DNA from: Zobellella taiwanensis
Lineage (GTDB): Bacteria > Pseudomonadota > Gammaproteobacteria > Enterobacterales > Aeromonadaceae
Length of the DNA: 64,000 nt
Assembly (NCBI RefSeq): GCF_003012795.1
Contig: NZ_PXYH01000013.1
Coordinates: forward strand, 35,894 to 99,893
Reading direction: 5' to 3'
Shown one piece after another: positions 26,629 to 36,007 of this stretch; positions within the stretch are counted from its first letter, which is position 1, and each line of letters opens with the position of its first letter. The position numbers and the translations under genes are program-made. Under the pieces are notes generated by a model that saw only the letters and a list, made by a program, of their open reading frames with translations, was not told the DNA's origin and made no database searches.

Positions 26629-27207
26629 CTAGGCCCGCAGCGCCGCCAGCAGCCGTGCAGCGGTTTCCTGCAGGCAATCCGGCGCCGGATGCTGGTGGGC
26701 GTAGGTACGCAGGCCGTAGATGCCGATCATCAGCAGCCGGGCCAGCTGCTCCGGGCTGGCGTCGGCGCGGGCCTCGCCGGCCTGCTGGGCCAGGGCCAGA
26801 GCCCGGGCCAGCCGCCGCTCCAGATCGTCCAGCAGGCCGCCCAGGCGGCGGGCGACATCGGCGTCCTGTTCGTTCAGCTCCTGCAGGGCCTTGGTCAGCA
26901 GGCAGTCCATGGAATTGCAGTGGCGGGTTTCTTCCACCACCTGCGCCAGGTAGCGCTGCAGGCCGGTAAAGGGCGAGACGCCCTCGAAGCAGGCCTCCAG
27001 CGCCCGCTGCCGGTCGGCCACATAATGATCCACCGCCGCCAGCAGCAGCCCCTTCTTGTTGCCGAAGGCGCAGTAGATACTGCCCGGGTGTAGCCCGGTG
27101 GCGGCCACCAGATCCTGCATGGTGGTGGCGGCAAACCCCTTGTGACGAAAGGCCTGCATGGCGGACCGTAAAACGTGGTCCCGATCGAAACTGGCTGTGC
27201 GCATCAT
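26629..27207 (-). CDS. TetR-family repressor of the adjacent ene-reductase
   Basis: A 192-residue TetR-type repressor: DNA-binding domain at about residues 8-55 (AFRHKGFAATTMQDLVAATGLHPGSIYCAFGNKKGLL) and a helical ligand domain. Cys109/Cys114 in the NSMDCLLTK region are noticeable, since electrophile-sensing repressors of this type (NemR) use reactive cysteines; a redox role here is only inferred. It is divergent from the ene-reductase gene, and the shared 140-bp region holds two identical-arm palindromes that are its likely operators, arguing for autoregulation plus control of the reductase. Confidence 0.9.
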   Translation of the reverse strand: MMRTASFDRDHVLRSAMQAFRHKGFAATTMQDLVAATGLHPGSIYCAFGNKKGLLLAAVDHYVADRQRALEACFEGVSPFTGLQRYLAQVVEETRHCNSMDCLLTKALQELNEQDADVARRLGGLLDDLERRLARALALAQQAGEARADASPEQLARLLMIGIYGLRTYAHQHPAPDCLQETAARLLAALRA

Positions 27208-27263
27208 TGTCCTCCCCGCTGGCCCCTAGTGTAACCCCGCCGGCGGTTTCGGCCAAAACACAC

Positions 27264-27279
27264 TTGAATGAGCATTCAA
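27264..27279. promoter_or_regulatory. Palindromic operator 1 (TetR-type)
   Basis: TTGAATGAGCATTCAA, arms TTGAAT / ATTCAA with a 4-bp centre. It is the same palindrome as at 27314, exactly 50 bp away, about five helical turns. It lies between the TetR gene and the -35 element of the reductase promoter. Confidence 0.8.
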
Positions 27280-27286
27280 ATAACCC

Positions 27287-27315
27287 TTGAAAAGTGCCGG
27301 TCGCGCCCCTATCTT
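27287..27315 (+). promoter_or_regulatory. Sigma-70 promoter of the ene-reductase gene
   Basis: -35 TTGAAA (27287-27292), 17-bp spacer, -10 TATCTT (27310-27315). The -10 runs into operator 2 and operator 1 sits just upstream, so repressor binding at both would block RNA polymerase. Confidence 0.65.
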
Positions 27316-27329
27316 GAATAGGCATTCAA
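27314..27329. promoter_or_regulatory. Palindromic operator 2 (TetR-type)
   Basis: TTGAATAGGCATTCAA with the same arms as operator 1. It overlaps the 3' end of the -10 hexamer and the expected transcription start of the reductase. Confidence 0.8.
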
Positions 27330-27346
27330 ATTAACGGGAGCCCCTT

Positions 27347-28393
27347 ATGTCTGCTCATCAATCCTTGTTCGAACCCTGTGTGCTGAACGCCAGCCTGACC
27401 CTGGCCAACCGCATCGTCATGGCGCCGCTGACCCGCTGCATGGCCGGCCCCGGCCTGGTGCCGACCCAGGCCATGGCCGATTACTACGGCCGCCGGGCCG
27501 ACGCTGGCCTGATCATCAGCGAGGCCACCATTATCCGGCCCGATGGCCAGGGTTATCCGGACACCCCCGGCATCTACACCCAGGCGCAGATCGAGGGCTG
27601 GAAAAGGGTGACCGACGCGGTCCATGCTGAGGGCGGCAAAATTTTCCTGCAGCTGTGGCATGTGGGCCGCCTGGCCCATTCCCACTTTTCCGGCGAGCAG
27701 CCGGTGGCGCCCAGCGCCATCGCCTTTGAGGGCACGGTGCCGCGCATGCGTGATTTGAGCTACGAAACGCCCAGGGCGCTGGCGCAGGAGGACATTGCCC
27801 GGCTGGTGGAGGACTACGCTCAGGCGGCGGAAAACGCCATTACCGCGGGGTTTGACGGGGTGGAAATTCACGGCGCCAACGGCTACCTCATCGATCAGTT
27901 CCTGCATTTCGACACCAACCATCGCGACGACGACTACGGCCGGACGCCGGAAAACATGAGCCGGTTCGCGCTGCAGGTGGTGGATGCGGTGGTGACCCGG
28001 GTGGGGGCCGAGCGTACCGGCCTGCGCCTGACGCCGGGCGCCTACACCCACATGGCGGCGGACGCCCGGGACCGGGAGGTGTTCGATTACCTGCTGGCCC
28101 GGCTCAACGAGCGGGAGCTGGCCTACCTGCACCTGGGCATTTTTGATGACAGCCTGACCTTTGACTTTCTCGGCGGTCGCGCCAGCGAATACCTGCGCCG
28201 CCATTACAGTGGCACCCTGATCGGCGTGGGCGGGCTGACCCCAGAGAGCGCCAGCGAAGGGCTGGCCCAGGGCAAATTCGATCTGGCCGCCATCGGCCGG
28301 CCCTTTATCGCCAACCCGGACTATGTGCGCCGGGTTCAGCAGGCCGAGCCGCTGGTGGACTATCACCAGGACATGCTGGCCGAGCTCGTGTAA
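27347..28393 (+). CDS. nemA: Old-yellow-enzyme ene-reductase, NemA-like
   Basis: FMN-dependent NAD(P)H oxidoreductase reducing activated C=C bonds (N-ethylmaleimide, enones, nitro esters). 348 residues, a TIM barrel of the OYE family: MAPLTRCMA near the N terminus, LQLWHVGRLAH, and the EIHGANGYLIDQFLHFDTNHRDDDYG block containing the substrate-binding His/Asn pair and flavin-contact residues, ending IGRPFIANPDYVRR. The divergent TetR gene and operators match the nemR-nemA arrangement of electrophile detoxification. The RBS GGGAG lies about 7 nt before the ATG. Confidence 0.93.
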   Translation: MSAHQSLFEPCVLNASLTLANRIVMAPLTRCMAGPGLVPTQAMADYYGRRADAGLIISEATIIRPDGQGYPDTPGIYTQAQIEGWKRVTDAVHAEGGKIFLQLWHVGRLAHSHFSGEQPVAPSAIAFEGTVPRMRDLSYETPRALAQEDIARLVEDYAQAAENAITAGFDGVEIHGANGYLIDQFLHFDTNHRDDDYGRTPENMSRFALQVVDAVVTRVGAERTGLRLTPGAYTHMAADARDREVFDYLLARLNERELAYLHLGIFDDSLTFDFLGGRASEYLRRHYSGTLIGVGGLTPESASEGLAQGKFDLAAIGRPFIANPDYVRRVQQAEPLVDYHQDMLAELV

Positions 28394-28395
28394 TC

Positions 28396-28427
28396 AGGGG
28401 GCCGTCGCCCTGACGGCGACGGCCCTG
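28396..28427. terminator. Bidirectional hairpin between nemA and the chemoreceptor gene
   Basis: Strong GC stem (CAGGG-GCCGTCGCC / GGCGACGGC-CCTG) around a CTGA loop in the 39-bp gap of two convergent genes. There is no long T-run, so termination strength is uncertain. Confidence 0.6.
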
Positions 28428-28432
28428 CTTGC

Positions 28433-30070
28433 TCAGTGCCCGGCCAGGCTGAATTTCTGCACCAGCCGGTGCAGGTTGCCGGTCAGGGATTCCAGCTCCT
28501 GCGAGGCGGACGAGGTATGGCGGGCGCTGCCGGCGACCTGGTCCGACATGCGGTTGATGCCGGCCAGGCTGCCGTTGAGCTCCGCCGCCACCGCGCTCTG
28601 CTGCTCGGTGGCGGTGGCGATCTGCATGTTCATCGCCGTCATCCGCGCCACTGCCTCGCTGATCTGCTGAATGGAATCCGCCGCGTGGCGGGCTTCCTGT
28701 ACTCCCCCCTCGATGATCTGCTGACTGTTGTCCATGGCCTGGGTCACGGCTTCTGCCTGCTGCTGCAGGCTGCTGATGGTCTGGTTGATCTCCGCGATCG
28801 ACTGCTGGGTGCGCTGGGCCAGGTTGCGCACTTCCTCCGCCACCACCGCAAAGCCCCGGCCCGACTCCCCGGCGCGGGCCGCCTCGATGGCGGCGTTGAG
28901 CGCCAGCAGGTTGGTCTGCTCGGCAATGTCGCTGATAACCCGGGACACCACGCCGATGCGGGCGCTGTCCTGCTTCAGCGCCAGGGCCAGGGCGCCGGCC
29001 TGGCCGATTTCCCGGGCGGCCATTTCCACCTGGCGGGTCGACTGCAGCACCACCCGGTTGCTCTGCTCGGTTTGATCCGCCGCCTCGCGGGCCGCGCTGG
29101 CCGCATCCTGGGTATTGAGCGCCACGTCGCGAAAGGTGGTTTCGAGCTGGTGCATGGCGTCGGCGATGCGGGCGATTTCCTGCTGCTGATCATCCAGGGC
29201 GCCGGAAGACTCGACTGACATCTGGCGCAGCTGCACGGTGGCGCCGCCCAGGCGGTCGAGGCTGGTGGAAATTTCCTGCACCAGATCGTGGATGCCGGCC
29301 TGCATGTCGATAAAGTCGCCGGCGGCCTTGCCCAGCTCGTCCCGGGAGAAGTGGCGGCGATCGAGCCGGTCGCCGAGACGGCCGTTTTTCACCTTTTCCA
29401 TCTGGGCGTTGAGCCGCGCCAGGGGCAGGCGAATGCGGCGGTTGATGATGATGCCCATGGTCAGCATAAAGGCGGCAAGCAGCAGGCACAGCACCAGCAC
29501 CATGACGCTGATGCGGTCGATCACCGCCGATTCCCTGTCCTTGATGGCCTCCGCCTCGGCGGCGATCAGCCGCTGGGTGTCGCCGAGCAGGGCGACGATT
29601 GCATCAAAGGGCGCCAGCATGTCGGTCAGCATTTTTACCCGGGCCGCGTCTATGTTTCCCGCGTCGATCAGCCGCAGGTAATCGTCCTGCATGCCCTTGT
29701 AGGCGGTGATGCGGCGGCGGAAGTCGTCGATAAAGGCGCGCACCTCGGGGCTGTCGGCCTGGCGCTGCATGGCCTCCAGGTAACGCTCCACCTGTTGGTC
29801 GTTGTGGTTGATCTTGGCCAGGATGTCGGCGTGCTCGCGCCGGTCGGTGGTGAGGCCGTAGTCGAGGGCGAAACGGCGGTAGGTGACGGTGCTGTAACGC
29901 AGGTTGGAAATGGTCTGCAGCAGGCTGATGTTGCGTTCCACTATGCTTTCCATCTGCCGCTGTATGCCCTGCATGGACAGGTAGACATAAAAGCTGAAGG
30001 CCAGTACCGCCAGCAGCATGGCGCCAAACGAGGCGGTAAGCAGTGTCTTGATGGATAAACGCGCGATCAT
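28433..30070 (-). CDS. Methyl-accepting chemotaxis protein
   Basis: Membrane chemoreceptor, 545 residues. TM1 about 10-32, a four-helix-bundle periplasmic sensor (about 33-190, with [19 protein letters not shown]), TM2 about 191-211, HAMP about 212-265, then the cytoplasmic coiled coil with the conserved hairpin tip [43 protein letters not shown]. No C-terminal CheR/CheB tether pentapeptide is visible. The ligand is unknown. It is a lone receptor with no chemotaxis genes nearby. Confidence 0.95.
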   Translation of the reverse strand: MIARLSIKTLLTASFGAMLLAVLAFSFYVYLSMQGIQRQMESIVERNISLLQTISNLRYSTVTYRRFALDYGLTTDRREHADILAKINHNDQQVERYLEAMQRQADSPEVRAFIDDFRRRITAYKGMQDDYLRLIDAGNIDAARVKMLTDMLAPFDAIVALLGDTQRLIAAEAEAIKDRESAVIDRISVMVLVLCLLLAAFMLTMGIIINRRIRLPLARLNAQMEKVKNGRLGDRLDRRHFSRDELGKAAGDFIDMQAGIHDLVQEISTSLDRLGGATVQLRQMSVESSGALDDQQQEIARIADAMHQLETTFRDVALNTQDAASAAREAADQTEQSNRVVLQSTRQVEMAAREIGQAGALALALKQDSARIGVVSRVISDIAEQTNLLALNAAIEAARAGESGRGFAVVAEEVRNLAQRTQQSIAEINQTISSLQQQAEAVTQAMDNSQQIIEGGVQEARHAADSIQQISEAVARMTAMNMQIATATEQQSAVAAELNGSLAGINRMSDQVAGSARHTSSASQELESLTGNLHRLVQKFSLAGH

Positions 30071-30155
30071 GTCCTTGACTCCCGAAATGGTGGTTTCGGG
30101 AGTATAAACAAGGGTTATTGAAAGATTAAATTTATATAATCTTTTGAACTAATCG

Positions 30156-30905
30156 TTATTTCCGATTGTTGGCAGTGTCGGTCTTGCCGAAGAAGTGGGC
30201 AATGTCCGGCGCCGGCTTGGGTGGGGTCAGATCGAGATTCTTGCCCAGCTGATCGATCAGCAGGCGGAAACTGTTCATCCTGGCCTGATGCTTGTTGTTG
30301 GCATCTATCCGATGCCAGGGGGCACCCTCGGTGTGGGTCAGTTCCAGCATCTGATCCCGGGCCTGCTGGTAGTCCTGCCATCTGGCCCTGTTGCGCAAAT
30401 CTTCCGCCGTCAGTTTCCACTGTTTGGCCGGATCATCAAAGCGCGCCTGAAAGCGTGCCAGCTGGGTATCTTCGCCGATATCCAGCCAGATCTTCACCAG
30501 CCGGATATGCTCGGCGGTGATGCTGCGTTCGAACTCGTTAATCTCCCGGTAGGCCCGTTGCCAGGCCTGCGGTTCGGCGAAGCCTTCCACCCGCTCCACC
30601 AGTACCCGGCCATACCAGGAACGATCGAATACCGCCCAGCGTCCCTGGGACGGCAGCCGCTGCCAGAAGCGCTGCAGCCAGTGCTGCTCGCGCTCCCTGG
30701 CATCGGGGGCGGCGATGGGCCACACGCTGAGCCAGCGTGGATCCAGGCACCAGGCCAGGCGGCGGATGATGCCGCCCTTGCCCGCGGCGTCCGGCCCCTC
30801 CAATACGATAACGGCGCTCTGCCCCTGCCGGCCCATGGCCTGGTGGATCTGCGCCAGCTGTTTTTGCAGCGGCTTGAGCTCTTCCTTGTTCTTTTGCTTG
30901 TTCAT
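30156..30905 (-). CDS. PPK2-family polyphosphate kinase
   Basis: Polyphosphate:nucleotide phosphotransferase, P-loop fold. About 249 residues from the ATG at 30905 (MNKQKNKEELK), chosen over the upstream ATG at 30971 because AAGGA precedes it and homologues begin near here. Walker A GPDAAGKGG, the DRSWYGRVLVERVEGF Walker B / lid region and the following KIWLDIGEDTQLARFQARFDDPAKQWK lid identify the family (PPK2; class not resolved). It probably uses polyP to phosphorylate NDP or NMP. Its 3' end resembles the mnmE 3' end over about 11 bp, see findings. Confidence 0.9.
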   Translation of the reverse strand: MNKQKNKEELKPLQKQLAQIHQAMGRQGQSAVIVLEGPDAAGKGGIIRRLAWCLDPRWLSVWPIAAPDAREREQHWLQRFWQRLPSQGRWAVFDRSWYGRVLVERVEGFAEPQAWQRAYREINEFERSITAEHIRLVKIWLDIGEDTQLARFQARFDDPAKQWKLTAEDLRNRARWQDYQQARDQMLELTHTEGAPWHRIDANNKHQARMNSFRLLIDQLGKNLDLTPPKPAPDIAHFFGKTDTANNRK

Positions 30906-31151
30906 CTTATGGTCCTTGTGCCCGCGGGAAGGCTGCAATGACGCTTCCCGCCTGTATGTTCGGTCGTTCACTCTCTGCCGGTCGTCAGCCGGGAAGATCT
31001 GGTTTTGACTCCTCCCAGTATTGAGTCGCGGATGTGGTCGGGGAAGTCGTTTGGCAACGGGTTACTGACCTTGTCAATGGAGGTATCAAAAGAGTCTGTT
31101 ACCTTCGGCCAGAATAGTCGCCATTCCCTCCTGAGCAAAGCCTACCGTTTT

Positions 31152-31170
31152 TGCACAATGTTGTTGTGCA
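31152..31170. promoter_or_regulatory. Inverted repeat upstream of higBA, candidate HigA operator
   Basis: TGCACAA / TTGTGCA arms separated by 5 bp, about 30 bp before the higB start. It is followed by AT-rich sequence suited to a promoter and a GGTTAACC palindrome at 31191. Toxin-antitoxin operons are normally autorepressed at such palindromes. Confidence 0.5.
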
Positions 31171-31198
31171 TATATGGTTAAAAAATGTTTGGTTAACC

Positions 31199-31487
31199 AT
31201 GGCAGTTGAATTCAGGGATGCATGGCTTGAGGCTTTCTATGAGGAGGACAAGGGCCATAAAAAGATACCCAGTATTATTGAAGCCGCTCTTCAGAAAGCT
31301 TCAGATCCTGGATGCGGCAGCTCAGGAAGCAGACTTGAAAATTCCGCCCGGTAACCGGTTTGAGCACTTGCAGGGGAGCCTGGCGGGATGGTGTTCCATC
31401 CGTGTGAACAAGTATCGTCTGATTTTTCGCTGGCAGGATGGAGTAGCCCAGGAGACGTATCTGGACCCGCATGTGTACAAGGGGTAA
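31199..31487 (+). pseudogene. higB: HigB-type (RelE-fold) mRNA-interferase toxin, frameshifted
   Basis: Two overlapping reading frames make one HigB-like toxin. Frame A starts at the ATG 31199 (MAVEFRDAWLEAFYEEDKGHKKIPSIIEAAL) and would run into a stop by 31354. Frame B carries the rest (LFRKLQILDAAAQEADLKIPPGNRFEHLQG... to DPHVYKG) and ends with TAA 31485-31487. The switch point is at about 31290, in GCTCTTCAG. A lost CT dinucleotide in a CTCTCT tract would restore GCT CTC TTC AGA and a full-length toxin of about 97 residues. As read, the toxin is inactive, while the antitoxin gene downstream is intact. An assembly error remains possible. Confidence 0.85.
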
Positions 31488-31501
31488 TGGAGGTGAAGGC
31501 A

Positions 31502-31831
31502 ATGAGAACTACAAAACGTCGTCCGGCGACAGTGGGGCAGATGCTTGCCACTGAATTTCTGGGGCCGATGAACATCGAAATCAGCGAGCTGGCTGATGCC
31601 ATGGGCGTTCACCGGAACACACTGAGTCGCATCGTGCACGATAAGGGAGCCCTGACCGCCCCCATGGCGATTAAGTTGGCGGCTGCGCTGGGCAATACTC
31701 CCGAGTTTTGGCTGAATATTCAGCATGCGGTGGAGCTCTGGGATGTACGGCACAGCGCCTACGAGCAGGAAGCGAAAAATGTTCGCCGGGTGGAGCCTCA
31801 TCTTTCCCATGGCAAGGCAATAGCCAGTTAA
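31502..31831 (+). CDS. higA: HigA-type antitoxin, XRE-family
   Basis: 109-residue antitoxin that neutralises HigB and represses the operon. Its helix-turn-helix (IEISELADAMGVHRNTLSRIVHDKGALTAPMAIKLAAALGNTPEFWLNIQ) is the HigA/VapI type. The start is the ATG at 31502, with a strong GGAGG 8 nt upstream. An ATG at 31487 overlapping the higB stop is less likely. It is intact although its toxin is frameshifted. Confidence 0.9.
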   Translation: MRTTKRRPATVGQMLATEFLGPMNIEISELADAMGVHRNTLSRIVHDKGALTAPMAIKLAAALGNTPEFWLNIQHAVELWDVRHSAYEQEAKNVRRVEPHLSHGKAIAS

Positions 31832-31837
31832 GAGGCG

Positions 31838-34218
31838 TTACAGCAGTGCGATTTGTTCCGATGTGACAAACCGGTAACCCATGGCCAGGTAGCCTTTCTC
31901 CCGCTTGTGGAACATTCTGAGTAGCATGGGCAGGCCGGTGTCGACATAGTCGTAGATGGTGACGGACTGCTTGCCTGTGGCCTCCCTGTGCAGCCGGCCG
32001 GCATATTGGGCCAAAGTGCCTTTCCACGCGATGGGCAGGGCCAGAAACAGCGTATCCAGCCGGGGCAGGTCAAACCCCTCGCCAATGTACTTGCCCGTGG
32101 CCACCACCACCTGCGCATCGGGCAGCGGCTTCCACTTTTCTGCGTTCCTTCGCGCCCATACCACCCCTGAGCACCACGGCGCTGAGGGCGGCATCGGACA
32201 GCATGCCAGCCAGCGTTTCGGCATGTTCCCGGCGCTCGGTCAGCAGCAGGCAATTCCCGCCTTGCTTCACGCTCGCTATCACATCCTGAATGACTGCTTC
32301 GTTGCGCGCCGGGTTCTCGGCCAGCCAGCGGTACACAGTGGCAATATGGGGGCGCTCTTCAGGTTGGCGGAGTTCGGCTGGCGGAGCTTCCTGGCGTTTT
32401 CTCACGATCACGCGCTGGTCAAAGCCTGACTGGTGATCGGACTGAGCCCGGTGACGGATTGGGCCGGCGGTCATCAGCATGATTTTCTGGTGTCCGTCCT
32501 GACGGTTTGGTGTGGCCGTCAGGCCAAGCACATATCTGGCGTTGAGTTCATTGAGCAGCAACTCATAGCGAGGGGCCGAGATATGGTGGCACTCGTCGAT
32601 GATGATCTGGCCGTAATCGCGAACGAAGCCGGCAATGGTGTTGTCTTTCCGGTCGATCAGGCTCTGATAGGTAGCCACATCCACCTGGCCAGTGGCCTTT
32701 TTCCTGCCGCCGCCGAACACACCGACAGTGACTCCTTCAAGGACGCTTTCCAGCCGCTCCTTCCATTGATCCAGCAGTTGCCGGCTGTGGGTCAGCACCA
32801 GAGTATTGACCTTGCGGCTGGCAATTACGCCGATGGCGGTGATGGTTTTGCCAAAAGCCGTGGGCGCATGCAATATGCCGGTATCGTGTTGAGTGAGGGC
32901 ATCGACGGCGGCTTGCTGGTTGTCTCGTAGCGGCAGCCTGAGTGCCAGCTGTGGTAAGGGCGAGCCTGTAACCCGGCGGTCTTCCATGTCCACTTGTATG
33001 TTCTGCTTGCGCAACAGGGCAAGCACCTCGTCCAGGCAGCCTCTGGGCACCGACAGGTAGCCCTGCTCGATGCGGGCGCAAGAGATATAGCGGGGAATGC
33101 CATGGGTGGAAAAGCGCAGCGCCTGGGTCTTGAAGAACACCGGGTTGGCAAAGCTCGCCAAGCGTTTGATGCGTGCCGCCAGCGGTGCAGGCATGTCGGC
33201 CAGCCTGATATAAACATGATTGGCCAGGGTGACGGTGATGCGTTCGGGGCAGTTCGGTACAGGCCCTTTCTCTATATGCAGCCCCTGTTCCCAGGGAGCG
33301 GTCTCATCGTTGTTGGAGGCAGGCTCTGGTGGCTCCCCCACCCATTCCTGCAGCTGGGCGGGGCTGACCCGTGTTAACTCGCGCAGAAATGCCCACTGGT
33401 CTTCATAAGGCTGCAGCTCGTCATTGACGAATACGCTGCCGCCACGGGCCCGAGCTTCGTATTGCAAGGGCAGGGCGATCAGGTTGCCAAAGCCACCCTG
33501 AGGCATTATGTCCTGATTAGGGAACAGACGGTCGTAGGAGTCAAAGGATAAACCGGGGTGCAGCTCCATGGCCTTGTCGAGCAGCCTGAAACCCAATGCC
33601 CGGGCAGACCATGCCGGCGCCGGTGCCGAGAAAAATATCCACACATGGGCTCCGGCCCCGGAGCGGGATATCTCCAGTGCATAAGGGAGCTGCTTCTGGC
33701 GGCAGATGCGCGATTGCCTTCACATCTGCCTTCCAGTCTGCCTTGTCAAAGTCCATCGCCAGCAAGTGGCAATGATGATCCGGCTGCATAGGGTAGAGGC
33801 CGGCAACCAGTTTTCCCGACAGGTGGGCGAATAGCACTTGGCTGTCCAGCGGAGTGAATCGGCGGTGAGGGCAATCGCCGCACTTGATTTTCGGCTTCAG
33901 GCAGATGCCCTGAACCCACTCATTGCTGCAGGCCACTGCATAACCAGCGCGGCCATCAGCTTTTTCCCAACGCACTGCATGCACATCGGTACGACCACGG
34001 AATAATCCCTGAAACAGCTCCACCTTTTGCTGCGGTGTCAGCAGTTCGTTAACAGGTTCAGATCGGAACAGCTCCTGTCTGCGGGCAAGCAGAGCCGCTT
34101 TTTCACGCTCCAGCTCCGCCAGTCGCGTATCAATCGTCTTTATTTCATCGTCTGGTTGGATGTCTGGGTCCTTCCATTCAGGTCGCAGGTTTACATGAAG
34201 GCAATAATTTCCGCGTAT
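31838..34218 (-). pseudogene. AEP primase - superfamily 2 helicase (TOTE-type conflict protein), disrupted
   Basis: A large gene with frame changes at about 33707 and 32125. N-terminal coiled coil (RLAELEREKAALLARRQEL), then an archaeo-eukaryotic primase-like domain (HAVRWEKADGRAGYAVACSNEW, CGDCPHRRF cysteines, catalytic DFD in LLAMDFDKADW). After the first shift, SRSGAGAHVWIFF supplies the AEP His and SYDRLFPNQD follows. Then an SF2 helicase: Walker A APTAFGKT, DECHH box, LGLTATPNR. After the second shift come GKYIGEGFDLPRLDTLFLALP and motif VI QYAGRLHR. No in-frame ATG/GTG/TTG precedes the coiled coil: the frame is closed by TAA at 34219-34221, and the first usable codon is a GTG at 34023. 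I read it as a decaying gene. Confidence 0.85.
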
Positions 34219-34229
34219 TTACCGATTAC

Positions 34230-35318
34230 CTACATCCTTGAAATCGCCGCCTGTAAAGGCACCTGTTGCAGACGGTGCAGGGCCAGGCTCAACTTTGGCT
34301 GGTCAAATAACCTGAGCTTGCGTCGAGCCCAGGTCTCACCCGCTGGCCATTTACCAAGCCCCTCAAGCAGGGCACCGGGCTCGGGGGCGATGCGCTCTTT
34401 GGCCAGCAGCCAGTCTACGGTGGACAACAGCTCAAGCCCAAATGGGGACTCGAAGCCGTCAATCAGCCGGGTTGCCTTGTCCAGAGCAGGCAAATAATCC
34501 TTGGCGTTGGTGTTCAGATACTCTTCTATCTTGTCGCGCTTGGAATCGTTGAACCAGATGGTATCCAGTGGGTCGCAGTCGTTGATGCGTTTGTCGCTTT
34601 TCAGGTAGCTGCCATCCAGAGCACCCAGCAGGTGGCGCAAGCGGTCGGCATAGGGGCCATAGTTGCTGGCTTCAAAACGGAGGTCGAGAGGGTTTTTCAG
34701 GCCTTCGGCCTCAATGGCCCGCTCTAGAAACCAGGCCAGTTTCTGAATTTCCAGCAGGCTGCATTCCATGCCCAGCACCCAGTAGCGGCGCACCAGCTCG
34801 GCGATCAGGGCGCGGGCGGGGGTCAGTTTTTCCACGCCCTTGGGCTTGGAGACATTCTGATATTGGGCAGAGGGTTCATAGATAACAATCTCCACCCCCT
34901 CCAGATCGCCCAGTATCTTCTCGATATGAAGCTTCACTTCTGCCCACTTGAGGCCACCATTGCCTGCTCCCAGGGGAGGGATGGCAATGGAGCGCACCTG
35001 GTTCATTTCAATAAAGTGGCGCAGATCAGCCAGACCGTCGATAACCCACTGTAGCTGTGACTTGGCACGCCAGTGCTGCTTGGTGGGAAAGTTAACGATC
35101 CAGCGTGGGCCTATCAGCTCGCCGGTTTCGGTGACGAACATGCGGCCGGTCTTTACCTCACCAGCCTTGCAGGCGTTGGCGTAGGCGGCCATATTGGTGG
35201 GAAAGCGCTCCTTGAACATTAGCGCGATGCCCTTGCCCATCACACCAACCGTATTTACTGTGTTCACCAGCGCCTCTACCTCGGCGTCGAGCAGGTTGCC
35301 GGTGGTGTAGCTGATCAT
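34230..35318 (-). CDS. darG: DarG antitoxin, DNA ADP-ribosylglycohydrolase
   Basis: 362 residues from the ATG at 35318 ([40 protein letters not shown]), behind AAGGAG with 6-nt spacing. The N-terminal macrodomain (about 1-155) removes ADP-ribose from DNA; the catalytic lysine known as Lys80 in Thermus DarG is at residue 80 here (NFPTK), and the GAGNGGLKW loop is present. The C-terminal region (about 165-360) matches the DarG domain that binds and blocks DarT directly. It lies 26 bp downstream of darT. The antitoxin looks complete. Confidence 0.94.
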   Translation of the reverse strand: MISYTTGNLLDAEVEALVNTVNTVGVMGKGIALMFKERFPTNMAAYANACKAGEVKTGRMFVTETGELIGPRWIVNFPTKQHWRAKSQLQWVIDGLADLRHFIEMNQVRSIAIPPLGAGNGGLKWAEVKLHIEKILGDLEGVEIVIYEPSAQYQNVSKPKGVEKLTPARALIAELVRRYWVLGMECSLLEIQKLAWFLERAIEAEGLKNPLDLRFEASNYGPYADRLRHLLGALDGSYLKSDKRINDCDPLDTIWFNDSKRDKIEEYLNTNAKDYLPALDKATRLIDGFESPFGLELLSTVDWLLAKERIAPEPGALLEGLGKWPAGETWARRKLRLFDQPKLSLALHRLQQVPLQAAISRM

Positions 35319-35344
35319 TTCGTTCTCCTTCAAACGGCCTGGTT

Positions 35345-35989
35345 TCAAAAGTACCACTGAGGCATGCAGTGAATATCCAGTTGGACACCCAGTGTGGCCG
35401 TCTGTTCTTGTAATTCTGTCTTAATATCCGGGGTATAGCACACCGCACCCAGCAGTGCCTGAACGGGTACCTGGTCATAAATTAGTGCTTCGGCCTGGTA
35501 GCGCTCTACCTTCTCGGGATCGTTCGGGTCACGTTGAAAGTTGCGCTGCTGCAGTAGCGGCCAGTCGATGGCATTCAGCCGGGATAGCTCATTATAGTAA
35601 TTTGCGGTTATGGTGTACGCATGACGATCGGTAAACACGAAGGGCAGCCCCAGCTCGGTAATCCAGTGCAGACTGGACACCAGTATCACAATATCGGCGT
35701 TGGCAACATGGGCAACGCCACCTCGCCCAGTATGAATGTTGTACAACATGGGCGAAAATGGTGTGAAGTAAAAAGGCACATAATCGTTCAGCATGCCGTG
35801 CGGTGGCAGCGGTACCGGCCGGTGTGCACGGCGATCGATCAGCTCCAGGTTGCCGATGGTCATCCAGCCCGACGAGCGGACCGGGCTGTTGCCTGCATGC
35901 AGACCGTTGGCCAGAATCCACGGCAGGTTGTGACGGTGAGTAATCCGCCAGATAAGTGCCTTGCCGGGATTCAGGTTCGTGTATGCCAT
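35345..35989 (-). CDS. darT: DarT toxin, DNA thymidine ADP-ribosyltransferase
   Basis: 214 residues, DarT (DUF4433) family: transfers ADP-ribose from NAD+ to thymidine in single-stranded DNA, blocking replication; many DarTG pairs are anti-phage systems. Key residues visible: the N-terminal [17 protein letters not shown], Arg54 in the IDRRAHRPV segment, the [13 protein letters not shown] loop, and the catalytic Glu167 in [13 protein letters not shown]. Because the toxin seems intact, the adjacent intact darG is presumably essential. It starts 18 bp after the mnmE stop on the same strand, so it may be read from the mnmE transcript. Confidence 0.94.
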   Translation of the reverse strand: MAYTNLNPGKALIWRITHRHNLPWILANGLHAGNSPVRSSGWMTIGNLELIDRRAHRPVPLPPHGMLNDYVPFYFTPFSPMLYNIHTGRGGVAHVANADIVILVSSLHWITELGLPFVFTDRHAYTITANYYNELSRLNAIDWPLLQQRNFQRDPNDPEKVERYQAEALIYDQVPVQALLGAVCYTPDIKTELQEQTATLGVQLDIHCMPQWYF

Positions 35990-36007
35990 CAGTAAAAAGG
36001 CCTTAAG

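Noticed and set aside
31285..31300. Programmed +1 frameshift as an explanation for split higB
   Set aside because: The site CTT-CAG lacks a stop codon or rare-codon stall and a slippery tract of the RF2 type. A simple indel is more economical.
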